Source: Polyangiaceae bacterium (lineage in GTDB: Bacteria; Myxococcota_A; Polyangia; Polyangiales; Polyangiaceae). From it: a DNA stretch of 64,000 nucleotides. Positions 23,417 to 32,018 of the stretch are shown here, in pieces. Both the position numbers and the translations under genes were made by a program. The stretch spans positions 496,001-560,000 of the forward strand of contig JADJXL010000002.1 of assembly GCA_016715885.1 (NCBI GenBank), written 5' to 3'. Numbering within the stretch: position 1 is the stretch's first letter; each line of letters begins with the position of its first letter. The notes under the pieces were generated by a model. That model was not told the origin of the DNA. It searched no databases and saw nothing but the letters and a program-made list of their open reading frames with translations.

Positions 23417-25774
23417 ATGACTGCTACGACCGACTCGAACCAAGCCTCGACGAATCCCGCATCGCCCCTGCCTCCGTTCGATCCCGTGCCGATGCTCTCT
23501 GCCGAGCTTTCGTTGCCGCGGTCGGGCGTTTCCTCGGTCGTGGCGCTCTTGGCCGAAGGTGCGACGGTGCCGTTCATTGCGCGTTACCGCAAGGAAGCCA
23601 CGGGCGGCCTCGACGAAGTGCAAATCCGGGCCATCGAGGAACGTCGCACGTACTTGGTGGAGCTCGACGAACGACGCCGCGCCGTTCTGGACGAAATCGG
23701 CAAACAAGGAAAACTCACGCCGGATTTGCAGAAGAAGTTATTGGCGGCAGCGACGAAGGCGGAGCTCGAGGATTTGTATTTGCCGTTCAAGCCGAAGCGG
23801 CGCACGCGGGCGATCATTGCGAAGGAGCGGGGGCTGGAGCCTTTGGCGGATCGTATTTGGTCGCAAGCGAAAGAGGGCAGTCCCGAAAAGGAAGCCGAAG
23901 CGTTCGTCGATGCGGCGAAGGAAGTGCCGAACGTGATCGCAGCGCTTGCTGGGGCGCGCGATATTTGTGCCGAGCGAATTGCTGAAAATGCCGAAGTCCG
24001 AAAGCTCGTGCGCGAAGCTTACATGCGCGATGGCGTGATTCGCGTGAAGAAAAACGAGGAGCACGAGGGGAAAGCGACGAAGTTCGACACGTATGCAACG
24101 TTCGAGGGGCAGGTGGCTGGAATGCCGTCGCATCGGTATTTGGCCATTCGTCGCGGCGAGGCGGAGGGTATTCTTCGGGCGTCGGTGGACCTCGATGGCG
24201 AAGCGCAGCTCGGGCCGATCGGCAAGCTCGCGGGTCTCGACGGGGCATCTCCGTGGGCGGGGGAAATGTCGAAAGCCGTTGCCGACGCGTACAAGCGCCT
24301 GCTTGCGCCGAGCGTTCAAATCGACGTGCGTGTCGAAATGAAGCAGATCTCGGATCGAGCGGCGGTCGATGTATTTGCGCAGAACCTTCGCGAGCTGTTG
24401 CTGGCGGCGCCGTTTGGGCGGCACACGGTGCTTGGAATCGATCCTGGTCAACGCACGGGTTGCAAGTGCGTCGTCGTGGACGATACGGGCAAACTCTTGA
24501 CCAATGAAAATATTTATTTGGTTCAAGGTGACGGAGCGATTGAAAAGGCAAAGAAAACGATTCGCGATCTTTGTCGGAAATACGGCGTGCATGCGGTCGC
24601 CGTTGGAAATGGCACGCATGGGCGGGAAACCGAGCAATTCGTGCGAGATGTGCTCGTGGCCGAAGGCTTGAAAGAGGTCATGTGCCTATCGGTGAGCGAA
24701 GCCGGGGCGAGCGTGTATTCGGCGAGCGACGTGGCGCGTGACGAATTTCCGGATTTGGACTTGACCGTGCGTGGAGCGATCAGCATTGCGCGACGGTTGC
24801 AGGATCCGCTGGCCGAGCTCGTGAAGATCGATCCGAAGAGCATTGGCGTCGGGCAATATCAGCACGACGTATACCAAGTATTGCTCGCGAAAAAGCTCGA
24901 TGAAGTCGTCGAGAGCTGCGTGAACATGGTGGGCGTCGAGCTGAACACGGCGAGCGCGCCGCTGCTTGCGCGTGTGGCAGGAATTGGGCCTTCATTGGCC
25001 AAGAAAATCGTGGCGCATCGCGATACGCACGGGGCATTTTCGAGCCGCAAGAAATTGTTGGATGTCCAAGGACTCGGGCCGAAGACCTTCGAGCAATGCG
25101 CCGGGTTTCTCCGTATTCACGGGGGCGAACACCCGCTCGATGCGAGCGCCGTGCATCCCGAACGATATGCGCTCGTCGAGAAAATCGCGACGGATCTCGG
25201 CGTACCCGTGGCGTCGCTCGTGGGGGACATGAAGCTCATCGGGCGAATCGATCCGAGGCGTTACGTGGGCAATGACGTCGGAGAATTCACGCTGAACGAC
25301 ATCGTGGCTGAATTGAAAAAGCCGGGGCGCGATCCGCGCGCCGTTTTCGAGGCTCCAAAATTCCGCGACGACGTGCGCACGATGGATGATTTGAAAGTGG
25401 GAATGGAGCTCGAAGGGATCGTGACGAACGTGACGGCATTCGGGGCATTCGTCGATGTTGGGGTGCATCAGGACGGCCTCGTGCACGTATCGCAATTGGC
25501 GGACAAATTCGTCAAGGATCCGAGCGATGTGGTGAAAGTGGGGGACAAGATCAAGGTGCGGGTGATGGAGGTCGACATGGCGCGCAAGCGCATAGCGCTT
25601 TCGGCCCGGAAAAACGATCGGCCGGATACGCGACAAACCTCGCAGAATGCGCCGAACCAGGCAAAAGGGCAACCTCAGCAGCGGGGACAAACCCAGGGCC
25701 GAGGGCAGCAAGGTTCGTCGCAGCAGCAAGCGAAGTTCACGAACAACCCGTTCGCGAATCTGCTGAAGCGATAG
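23417..25774 (+). CDS. tex: Tex family RNA-binding transcription accessory protein
   Basis: 785 residues, the usual length. Tex is a cytosolic nucleic-acid-binding factor related to Spt6. Seen in order: N-terminal helical region with PFIARYRKEATGGLDE (about 51-66), YqgF-like RNase H fold (VLGIDPGQRTGCKCVVVD, about 338-355), helix-hairpin-helix repeats (ARVAGIGPSLAKKIVAHRD, LLDVQGLGPKTFEQCAGFLR), and an S1 domain (GIVTNVTAFGAFVDVG...DGLVHVSQLAD). The tail after the S1 domain is Gln/Arg/Gly-rich, adding non-specific RNA affinity by inference. ATG at 23417; no strong Shine-Dalgarno. Confidence 0.97.
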   Translation: MTATTDSNQASTNPASPLPPFDPVPMLSAELSLPRSGVSSVVALLAEGATVPFIARYRKEATGGLDEVQIRAIEERRTYLVELDERRRAVLDEIGKQGKLTPDLQKKLLAAATKAELEDLYLPFKPKRRTRAIIAKERGLEPLADRIWSQAKEGSPEKEAEAFVDAAKEVPNVIAALAGARDICAERIAENAEVRKLVREAYMRDGVIRVKKNEEHEGKATKFDTYATFEGQVAGMPSHRYLAIRRGEAEGILRASVDLDGEAQLGPIGKLAGLDGASPWAGEMSKAVADAYKRLLAPSVQIDVRVEMKQISDRAAVDVFAQNLRELLLAAPFGRHTVLGIDPGQRTGCKCVVVDDTGKLLTNENIYLVQGDGAIEKAKKTIRDLCRKYGVHAVAVGNGTHGRETEQFVRDVLVAEGLKEVMCLSVSEAGASVYSASDVARDEFPDLDLTVRGAISIARRLQDPLAELVKIDPKSIGVGQYQHDVYQVLLAKKLDEVVESCVNMVGVELNTASAPLLARVAGIGPSLAKKIVAHRDTHGAFSSRKKLLDVQGLGPKTFEQCAGFLRIHGGEHPLDASAVHPERYALVEKIATDLGVPVASLVGDMKLIGRIDPRRYVGNDVGEFTLNDIVAELKKPGRDPRAVFEAPKFRDDVRTMDDLKVGMELEGIVTNVTAFGAFVDVGVHQDGLVHVSQLADKFVKDPSDVVKVGDKIKVRVMEVDMARKRIALSARKNDRPDTRQTSQNAPNQAKGQPQQRGQTQGRGQQGSSQQQAKFTNNPFANLLKR

Positions 25775-25800
25775 TCGCGCCTGTGCTAGGCTTGCCCGCG

Positions 25801-26463
25801 ATGGGTGAGCCTGCACGAAAACTCACGACGAGTGAGGACGAGCAACGAGGTCCGACCTTGGTACAACGAGGCCCGACCTTCGAAGAGCTTTGGAAGCAGA
25901 TCGAGCGTCTTCCCGAAGGCGTTACGGGTGAGATTCTCGAACCGGGCGTCATCAGCACCATGGCGCGCCCACGTGCCAAGCATCGTCGAGCCGCGGCGCA
26001 ATTGTATCGCGCCCTGGGCGGCGTCGATGTGCCCTCTGGTGGAACTGGTTGGTGGATCGAGCTGGAGCCGGACGTGCGTTTTGGGGACCGAACGACGGCG
26101 CCGGACATTGCTGGTTGGCGCGTGGAGCGGTGCCCAGATCCGCCCGACGGATCTCCCATCACGATCCTTCCTGATTTTTGCTGCGAGGTGCTGTCTTCGT
26201 CGACCGCACGCAAGGACCGCGGCAAGAAACTTCCGCTGTACGCCCGCTTCGGTGTCGAGTGGATTTGGCTCGTGGAGCCTGAGCTTTACCTCGTCGAGGT
26301 GTACCGGTCCATCAACGGCCTCCCGGCGCTTGTGGAGTCTGCCGAGGAGAACGATCGTATGCGCCTTCCGCCATTCGATCTCGAAATCGACTTCTCACCC
26401 TTTTGGATCATTCCCAAGCCCGCCGAAACAACCACCGAAGAAACCAAAGAACAATCGCCCTAA
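25801..26463 (+). CDS. Uma2 family (DUF820) endonuclease-like protein
   Basis: 220 residues. The restriction-endonuclease-like fold of the Uma2 family shows as GTGWWIELEPDVRFGDRTTAPDIAGW, EVLSSST and RKDRGKKLPLYARFGVEWIWLVEP, giving the D...E-x-L...K pattern of the putative nuclease site. Uma2 proteins are abundant in cyanobacteria and myxobacteria; function unknown, sometimes suspected to be mobile-element related. The ATG at 25801 is preferred over a GTG at 25783. It lies 26 bp past tex. Its stop overlaps the stop of convergent trpC by 2 bp. Confidence 0.88.
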   Translation: MGEPARKLTTSEDEQRGPTLVQRGPTFEELWKQIERLPEGVTGEILEPGVISTMARPRAKHRRAAAQLYRALGGVDVPSGGTGWWIELEPDVRFGDRTTAPDIAGWRVERCPDPPDGSPITILPDFCCEVLSSSTARKDRGKKLPLYARFGVEWIWLVEPELYLVEVYRSINGLPALVESAEENDRMRLPPFDLEIDFSPFWIIPKPAETTTEETKEQSP

Positions 26464-27275
26464 CGTTTGTCCGCGGCGCGACGCACCATTTCGCTCAGCA
26501 ATTCCGTCGGGTCGTCCTGTCGCATCAGCGCTTCCCCAATGAGCGCCGCATCCGCGGGACCTCGTGCAATGCGTGCAACGTCTTCCGCCGTCGCCAGTCC
26601 CGATAAGTGCACGCGCACCGCATTCCCCTCGATGCGCGCCAATACCGCCGCCGCACGCGCTTGATCCATTGCCAGCGTATCCAAGTCGCGCGCATTCACC
26701 CCAATCACACGCGCCCCCGCTCCTTCCGCTGCACGCAATTCATCCTCCGTCGTCACCTCCACCAATGCCTCGAGCCCCCGATTGCGCGTTTGCACCACGA
26801 GCGCCCCGAGCTCCTCCGGCGTCACGATTCGCGCAATGAGCAGCACGGCATCCGCACCTGCCGCAACTGCGTAATCGAGCTGCACGGGATCCAATATGAA
26901 TTCCTTGCACAAAAGTCGCGGGCGCGATGCCCCGTAGACGTCGTCGAGCGTTTCACGACACGCGGCGAGGTTTTCGTACGAGCCTCCGAAAAACGGCTCG
27001 TCCACGAGCACGCTGATCATCACCGCGCCTGCACTTGCGTACGCGCAAGCTCGCTCGTCCGCCGTCATCACGCTCGACAAGGGGCCAGCCGACGGTGACC
27101 GCGGTTTGACCTCGGCAATGAGTCGCAGGGGCTCACCCAGCGGACGCCGCAGCGTTTGGAAGGACAATCCTTCGGGCCGGTGGTGCGTATGGGGCCGCGG
27201 ACCAGCCATGAGCCGTGCAACCTCGGCGCGCTTCGACGCAAGGATGCGACCGAGCAGGTTTGTCCGCGTCGTCAT
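26460..27275 (-). CDS. trpC: Indole-3-glycerol phosphate synthase TrpC
   Basis: 271 residues, normal length. Fourth tryptophan-pathway step: ring closure of CdRP to indole-3-glycerol phosphate. TIM-barrel motifs: AEVKPRSPSAGP (E55, K57), LLCKEFILD (K124), LVEVTTEDE (E173) and GVNARDLDTL (N194). Last gene of trpG-trpD-trpC; its start overlaps the trpD stop by ATGA. Monofunctional: no TrpF fusion. Ends against the Uma2 gene. Confidence 0.98.
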   Translation of the reverse strand: MTTRTNLLGRILASKRAEVARLMAGPRPHTHHRPEGLSFQTLRRPLGEPLRLIAEVKPRSPSAGPLSSVMTADERACAYASAGAVMISVLVDEPFFGGSYENLAACRETLDDVYGASRPRLLCKEFILDPVQLDYAVAAGADAVLLIARIVTPEELGALVVQTRNRGLEALVEVTTEDELRAAEGAGARVIGVNARDLDTLAMDQARAAAVLARIEGNAVRVHLSGLATAEDVARIARGPADAALIGEALMRQDDPTELLSEMVRRAADKR

Positions 27276-28324
27276 GCCGCGCGCCGCACGATGTTCGCCG
27301 TCATGCGCAGCGTTTCGAGCTTTCGAAGCGCATGCTTCGAGTCGATCGCGCGAGCAGCTTCGACGGCGAGCTGCGGGAATAGCTTTTCGTCATCGACTTC
27401 CCGACAAACCGCAAGAGCAGCCGCGGCGTTCAGGATCACCGCATCGCGAGCGGGATGGGTTTGTCCTTCGAGAACCGCACGGATCACGCGCGCGTTGTCC
27501 TCAGCAGAACCTCCATCGATGGCACCCGGAAGTGATGATTTGAGGCCAAACATTTCGGGCCGAATGATTCGTTCCCGAAGTTTACCCTCGGCAACTTCGG
27601 TCATTCGCGTTGGTCCGAATGGACTCACTTCGTCGAGCCCGTCTTCGCCGCGTATGACCCAAGCGCGACGCACGCCCATTTCCGCGAGGACTTTTGCGAG
27701 CACCGGGCGCAAGGCGTCGTCGTAGGTGCCCAAGAGTCGATGGGTTGCTCGGGCGGGGTTCGCGAGAGGCCCGAGCGCGTTGAAGATCGTGCGTACTGCG
27801 AGCTCGCGTCGAACCGTTTGGCTGTGGCGCAGGGCAGGGTGATGCGTCGGGCCGAAGAGGAACGCGATGCCCGCAGATCGGAGCACGGACGCTTGTCGTT
27901 CCGGGGCGATGTCGATCGGAATGCCGAGCGCTTCGATGACGTCGGCGCTCCCCGAGCGGCTCGAAACGCTGCGGCCGCCGTGTTTGGCCACGGGTGCGCC
28001 CGTTGCAGCGACGACGAACGCAGCGGCCGTCGAGATGTTGATCGTGCCGAGCCCGTCGCCGCCGGTGCCGCATGTGTCGACGACAACGGGCAAACCGTGG
28101 TCGACTTCGATCATATGAGCACAAAGGGTTTGAGCTGCGGCCGCGATCGTGCTCGCCTCTTCGCCGCGCATGCGCAGCGCGATGGCAAATCCGGCGACTT
28201 GAACGGGCGTCCATGCTCCGGCGAGGATTGCATCGAGCGCTTCGCGGATGATGTGAGGTGAAGGGCCCGTGTCGTTCGCGATTTCAGCGAAGACGTGGTG
28301 AAACTGAATCGCCGTCGCGCTCAT
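27272..28324 (-). CDS. trpD: Anthranilate phosphoribosyltransferase TrpD
   Basis: 350 residues. Transfers phosphoribosyl from PRPP to anthranilate. Signature glycine loop DTCGTGGDG (83-91) for PRPP, NISTA (96-100), and KHGGRSVSSRSGSAD (114-128). Monofunctional, not fused to TrpG. ATGA overlaps at both ends (with trpG upstream and trpC downstream) point to translational coupling across the operon. Confidence 0.98.
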   Translation of the reverse strand: MSATAIQFHHVFAEIANDTGPSPHIIREALDAILAGAWTPVQVAGFAIALRMRGEEASTIAAAAQTLCAHMIEVDHGLPVVVDTCGTGGDGLGTINISTAAAFVVAATGAPVAKHGGRSVSSRSGSADVIEALGIPIDIAPERQASVLRSAGIAFLFGPTHHPALRHSQTVRRELAVRTIFNALGPLANPARATHRLLGTYDDALRPVLAKVLAEMGVRRAWVIRGEDGLDEVSPFGPTRMTEVAEGKLRERIIRPEMFGLKSSLPGAIDGGSAEDNARVIRAVLEGQTHPARDAVILNAAAALAVCREVDDEKLFPQLAVEAARAIDSKHALRKLETLRMTANIVRRAA

Positions 28325-28926
28325 GCCGCTGCTCCTTGGTTACCGAGCACGTGAGCCTTCACGGCATCGAGCCAGTTTTGGAGCAGATCCATGCCGCGCA
28401 CGGTCAAGATGGATTCGGGGTGGAACTGGACGCCTTCCACGGGAAAACGCTTGTGCCGCAGGCCCATGATCTCGCCTTCGTGCGTCCACGCGGAGATCTC
28501 GAGATCCGCGGGCAAACTGTCACGATCGACGATGAGCGAGTGGTACCGCGTCGCGACGAACGGCTGCGGCAAACCGGTGAAGAGCGTGCGGCCATCGTGG
28601 TGAATCGGCGACGTTTTCCCGTGCATGATGCGCTCGGCACGAACGACGCGGCCGCCGTAAACTTGCGCGAGAGCTTGATGGCCCAGACAAACCCCGAGGA
28701 TGGGTTGCCGCGAAGCGAGGGCTTCGATGATGGCGAGGCTCGCGCCGGCTTCGTTGGGTGAGCACGGACCTGGCGAAATCAGGATTCCGTCGGGAGCGAG
28801 CGCTGCAACGCCGCGAACGTCGATGGCGTCGTTTTTGCGGACGTCGCAACGAGCGCCGAGTATTTCGAGATATTGGACAAGATTATAAGTGAAAGAGTCG
28901 TAGTTATCGATGACGAGCAGTCGCAT
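28321..28926 (-). CDS. trpG: Anthranilate synthase component II / glutamine amidotransferase TrpG (PabA)
   Basis: 201 residues. Class I glutamine amidotransferase that feeds ammonia to TrpE (or PabB). Opening LLVIDNYDSFTYNLVQYL is diagnostic; catalytic C80 in GVCLGHQ, H169 and E171 in VQFHPE. The ATG at 28926 has GGGGGA 5 nt upstream; a longer frame from 29229 is not supported. First gene of trpGDC; trpE, trpF, trpB and trpA are not in the window, so the pathway is split. No leader peptide or attenuator was recognised upstream. Confidence 0.97.
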   Translation of the reverse strand: MRLLVIDNYDSFTYNLVQYLEILGARCDVRKNDAIDVRGVAALAPDGILISPGPCSPNEAGASLAIIEALASRQPILGVCLGHQALAQVYGGRVVRAERIMHGKTSPIHHDGRTLFTGLPQPFVATRYHSLIVDRDSLPADLEISAWTHEGEIMGLRHKRFPVEGVQFHPESILTVRGMDLLQNWLDAVKAHVLGNQGAAA

Positions 28927-29297
28927 CGGTTCCCCCGAGCGAGCGAGCGTAGCAGTTTTGGTGTTCGGGGCTGGGCCGCGAGAGGCTTTTTTTATCGGTA
29001 AATCAAGGGAAAACGGCCAAGCTTGGAACCTGCGATCGCGTAGAAACGGGAGCATCCGTGCGGGATGAAGTATCGCGATCCGTCGCTTGGTGCGGTCATC
29101 CAAGGTCTCGTGAAATCGCAATGGCCGTTTGGTTGACACCGGATGCATCCGGCCGGTAACGTGCGCTCTGGGCGCATGCCCCATGGTGCCCACGATGCCC
29201 TGCGTTGTTGCGAAATCCAAATCCCGCAACGGCTTGGGTGTCTGTCCCTCTCGCAGTCGTACACGAATGGCGGAACGCGTCTCGCTACGAGGAGCCG
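28927..29297. other. Divergent intergenic region, trpG / membrane protein gene
   Basis: 371 bp without a supportable gene. It holds a strong sigma-70-like promoter facing right (listed separately). On the trpG side only the Shine-Dalgarno was identified; no Trp-rich leader ORF or terminator/antiterminator pair was seen. Confidence 0.6.
29133..29162 (+). promoter_or_regulatory. Promoter with palindromic operator in the spacer
   Basis: TTGACA (29133-29138), 18-bp spacer, TAACGT (29157-29162). The spacer starts with a perfect 14-bp palindrome CCGGATGCATCCGG (29139-29152). The expected transcription start is near 29169, giving a leader of about 130 nt before the ATG at 29298. A repressor bound there would block RNA polymerase. 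-35 is consensus, -10 is only fair. Confidence 0.5.
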
Positions 29298-30413
29298 ATG
29301 GCTGACGACAAGAGCAAGAAACCGAAGATCAATCTGAAGGACCGGCTCGGTAAAACCAACATCGGCACGCAGTCCGTGCCGTTGCCCGTGCCCGGCGGAT
29401 CGCAGCCGTCGAGCCCTGGAGCGCCTCAAGGCATCGCACCGCCGCCGGGTATCACGCCCGGAATCCCCGTACCCCCGTTCGCAGGGGCCAAGCCCGCCGT
29501 CTCCGAACCTCCGCCCAAGCCCACGGTCGTGCAACAAACGATCAAGGTCGAGGTTGGCGAGGAGATCATCAAGGAGCGCGAGAAGGCCAAGAAGACGCTC
29601 ATCGGAGCGGCGATCGGCACGGCTCTGCTCGGCATTGGCCTTGGCTACGTCGTCGGTGGTCAGGCAGCAAAGGCCGACCGCGGCAAGCAAGTCATCGCGA
29701 ACGCCAAGGCGCTCATGGGCGACATCAAAGGCGCCAACGAGAAGATGAAGGAGCTCGACAACTTGCTCGCCGAGTCCGCGGACAAACTTCAGAAGAAGGA
29801 GTACCCGGCGGAGCTCTCCGCTCAGCTCGGCGCGGTCAACATCCCGTTCGACGCGACCAAGGTCGACGGCAGCGCGATCTCCGGCTTGAAGCCCAGCGCC
29901 CTACGCCAGCTCCTCAAGTTCACGTCGAGCTGCGAGGCCTTGAACGAAAATAAGGACAAACTCAAGCGTTTGCTCGACTTCGTCAAGGACCCTGTCACCA
30001 AAGCTTGGAAGGAAGAGAAAGAGCCGGTGATGAACTTCTCCGTGCTCTTCCGGTCCGATCAAAAAGGCGTCATTGCCGAGTTCGTTCCGAACAAGGAACC
30101 ATTTGCTCTCGGCAAAGACTGGCCTGCGACGTACACCATCACGAAGATCGAACGCGGCAAACCGGCGGAAAAGAAGCTCAATCGGTACACGAAGGGCGAT
30201 CTCCCCGGTCAGGACATCGTCGTGCCGATCGATCCTGCGAGCACCGCGGTCTTCACGAGCGAAGAGGCCATGCGTAACCTTCGCAAGGCGTTCGTCGACT
30301 TGCGCAAGGAGCTCAAGGGCGACGAAAGCGATCCGCAAAACCCGGTCACCGGAACGATCGAGCTCGGTGATGGCTTGTTGTCCGAGCTGCAAAAGGTCAC
30401 GGCGGGCGGCTGA
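29298..30413 (+). CDS. Proline-rich single-pass membrane protein, function unknown
   Basis: 371 residues. ATG at 29298 follows GAGGAG. Residues 1-85 are Pro/Gly-rich and polar (MADDKSKKPK start), then one hydrophobic span (about 99-118, IGAAIGTALLGIGLGYVVGG), then a ~250-residue domain with helical, charged sequence and mostly alpha/beta C-terminal part, no Cys except one. Expected topology: cytosolic N terminus, periplasmic C-terminal domain. The MADDK start and Pro-rich/TM/extracytosolic plan recur in the protein at 46005. Family not recognised. Controlled by the palindrome-bearing promoter 130 bp upstream. Confidence 0.85.
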   Translation: MADDKSKKPKINLKDRLGKTNIGTQSVPLPVPGGSQPSSPGAPQGIAPPPGITPGIPVPPFAGAKPAVSEPPPKPTVVQQTIKVEVGEEIIKEREKAKKTLIGAAIGTALLGIGLGYVVGGQAAKADRGKQVIANAKALMGDIKGANEKMKELDNLLAESADKLQKKEYPAELSAQLGAVNIPFDATKVDGSAISGLKPSALRQLLKFTSSCEALNENKDKLKRLLDFVKDPVTKAWKEEKEPVMNFSVLFRSDQKGVIAEFVPNKEPFALGKDWPATYTITKIERGKPAEKKLNRYTKGDLPGQDIVVPIDPASTAVFTSEEAMRNLRKAFVDLRKELKGDESDPQNPVTGTIELGDGLLSELQKVTAGG

Positions 30414-30425
30414 TCGCTTCTCGCG

Positions 30426-30628
30426 CCTCACCCCCCGACCCCCTCTCCAGCTTCGCGGCTTCGCCGCTCCGTGGAGAGGGGGAGTATGCCTCACCCCCCG
30501 ACCCCCTCTCCCTAAGGAGGGAGAGGGGGAGGAAGAGCGTTGTTCCCCCTCTCCGCTTGCGGAGAGGGGGTTAGGGGGTGAGGTCTATTCCCCCTCTCCG
30601 CTTGCGGAGAGGGGGCTAGGGGGTGAGG
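30426..30628. repeat. REP/BIME-like cluster of four hairpin units
   Basis: Units at 30426-30484 and 30489-30532 read CCTCACCCCCCGACCCCC... then TCTCC-loop-GGAGAGGGGG; units at 30543-30583 and 30588-30628 are the inverse, ending GGGGGTGAGG. Each unit forms a stem CCCCCTCTCC/GGAGAGGGGG with different loops (AGCTTC-type long loop, CTAAGGAG, GCTTGC, GCTTGC). Two forward followed by two inverted units is the classic BIME arrangement. It lies between convergent genes (membrane protein and CorC-like), where it may also act as a bidirectional terminator. Confidence 0.88.
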
Positions 30629-30631
30629 CCC

Positions 30632-31915
30632 TCACGTGGGTCCAGGCGTCGATGCGCGACGGATGATCTCCACGCGCCCGATATGCTGTTCGTCGCAGTC
30701 CTGCACGATGAACCGCATCCCGAACTTGCTCAAACTCGTCCCTTTTTCAGGGATCTTGCCGAGATGCTCGGTGATCATCCCTTCCAGCGTGTTGCCGTCT
30801 TCCGCAGGCATGTCCGCTCCTAGATACGCGGACAAATCACGCAGACTCACAGCCGCGTCCGCCAAGATGCGCCCATTGCCCAAGTCCTGAATCGGCGGTG
30901 CTTCTTCGAGGTCGTGTTCGTCTCGAATGTCGCCCACGATCTCTTCGAGCACGTCCTCGAGCGTCACGATGCCGCTGACGCCGCCAAACTCGTCGACCAC
31001 GATCGCCAAGTGCTGACGACGCGAACGCATCTCTTTGAGCAGCGATGACAGCGGTTGCGATTCCGCCACGAAGTTCGCCGGACTGCGCACGATTTCTCGA
31101 AGCGTCGTGTTCTTCGGCCGGCACTCCTCGATCTGCTTGAACAGGTCCTTTGCATACAAAAGACCCACGACGTTGTCGATTTGTTCGCGATAGACGGGAT
31201 ATCGCGAATGTCCGCTCTCCGTGACGAACGGCAGCACCTTCTCGATCGGCGTCGAAACTTCGATCGCTTCGACACGTGATCGAGGAACCATCACATCCTT
31301 GGCCGTTCGGTCCTGAAATTCGAGCACATTGCGGATCATCTCCGCAGGCTCGGGGTCGAACAGCCCCGTTCGCTCGCCCTCGTCGACGAGCATTTCGACT
31401 TCGGCCTCGGCGACACGCGGATCCGGCGGCTCGCCAACGACATCCTTGCGCGAGATGGCCGCACCAAGCCATCCAAGCGGAATGGCGAGCGGAAACATCG
31501 CGATCTCGAGCGGACGCAAGTATCGCGCGGCCATGGGCGCCACGTGATCGGCGTATTTGCGCGCAAGCGTCGTGGTGACTTCGTACAGGATGCCCGTGAA
31601 CGCCACGACGATGCCAAAAGCAATCCACGCAGCGCCCTGCCCAAAGCGTGGAAGCAGCACCAAAAAGGTGAAAATTGCCGTGGCTGTCGAGCTGACGATT
31701 CTGCCGAGCAAGTACCGCGAGCGCAGCTTCATGTCGGCCGTGCGAATGCGTTCAAACGCTTTCTTGTCGGCCCCCTCGGCCTGCTCGATGAGGGCACTCA
31801 AACGAGGGCCGCTCAGTGTCGTCAGAGCCGTGTCCGCTGCCGCGAACAACGCCCCGACTATGGCTGACACCATGGCAATGGCCAAGAGCGTCAGTGGAAC
31901 ATCATTTGGACTCAA
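30632..31915 (-). CDS. CNNM/CorC-HlyC family protein (hemolysin-like, possible ion transporter)
   Basis: 427 residues. N-terminal CNNM-type membrane region with about four hydrophobic spans (first ~165 residues), two CBS domains (ISVEA-type region with VMVPRSRVEAIEV about 214-226; AIVVDEFGGVSGIVTLEDVLEEIVGDI about 305-330) and a C-terminal CorC_HlyC domain. Such proteins are linked to Mg/Co efflux or resistance; true substrate is not shown by sequence. The start is a TTG at 31915 with GGGGAG 7 nt upstream; the next ATG would remove part of the first span. Its 3' end abuts the REP cluster. Confidence 0.92.
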   Translation of the reverse strand: MSPNDVPLTLLAIAMVSAIVGALFAAADTALTTLSGPRLSALIEQAEGADKKAFERIRTADMKLRSRYLLGRIVSSTATAIFTFLVLLPRFGQGAAWIAFGIVVAFTGILYEVTTTLARKYADHVAPMAARYLRPLEIAMFPLAIPLGWLGAAISRKDVVGEPPDPRVAEAEVEMLVDEGERTGLFDPEPAEMIRNVLEFQDRTAKDVMVPRSRVEAIEVSTPIEKVLPFVTESGHSRYPVYREQIDNVVGLLYAKDLFKQIEECRPKNTTLREIVRSPANFVAESQPLSSLLKEMRSRRQHLAIVVDEFGGVSGIVTLEDVLEEIVGDIRDEHDLEEAPPIQDLGNGRILADAAVSLRDLSAYLGADMPAEDGNTLEGMITEHLGKIPEKGTSLSKFGMRFIVQDCDEQHIGRVEIIRRASTPGPT

Positions 31916-32018
31916 AACCGAACTCCCCTACCGCCCAAATCGTAGCGGACCATGCTTCCGCGGTGCAACCGGCCAAAACCGTTGCCCCCGTCGGAGTGAC
32001 GTGGGCGTAGCAGGCCAA

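Noticed and set aside
25801..26463. Uma2 protein as the nuclease partner of the orphan methyltransferase
   Set aside because: They are 14 kb apart on opposite strands with unrelated neighbours; nothing links them.
30426..30628. CRISPR array
   Set aside because: The units are inverted hairpins of different length with no regular spacers, so it is a REP/BIME cluster.
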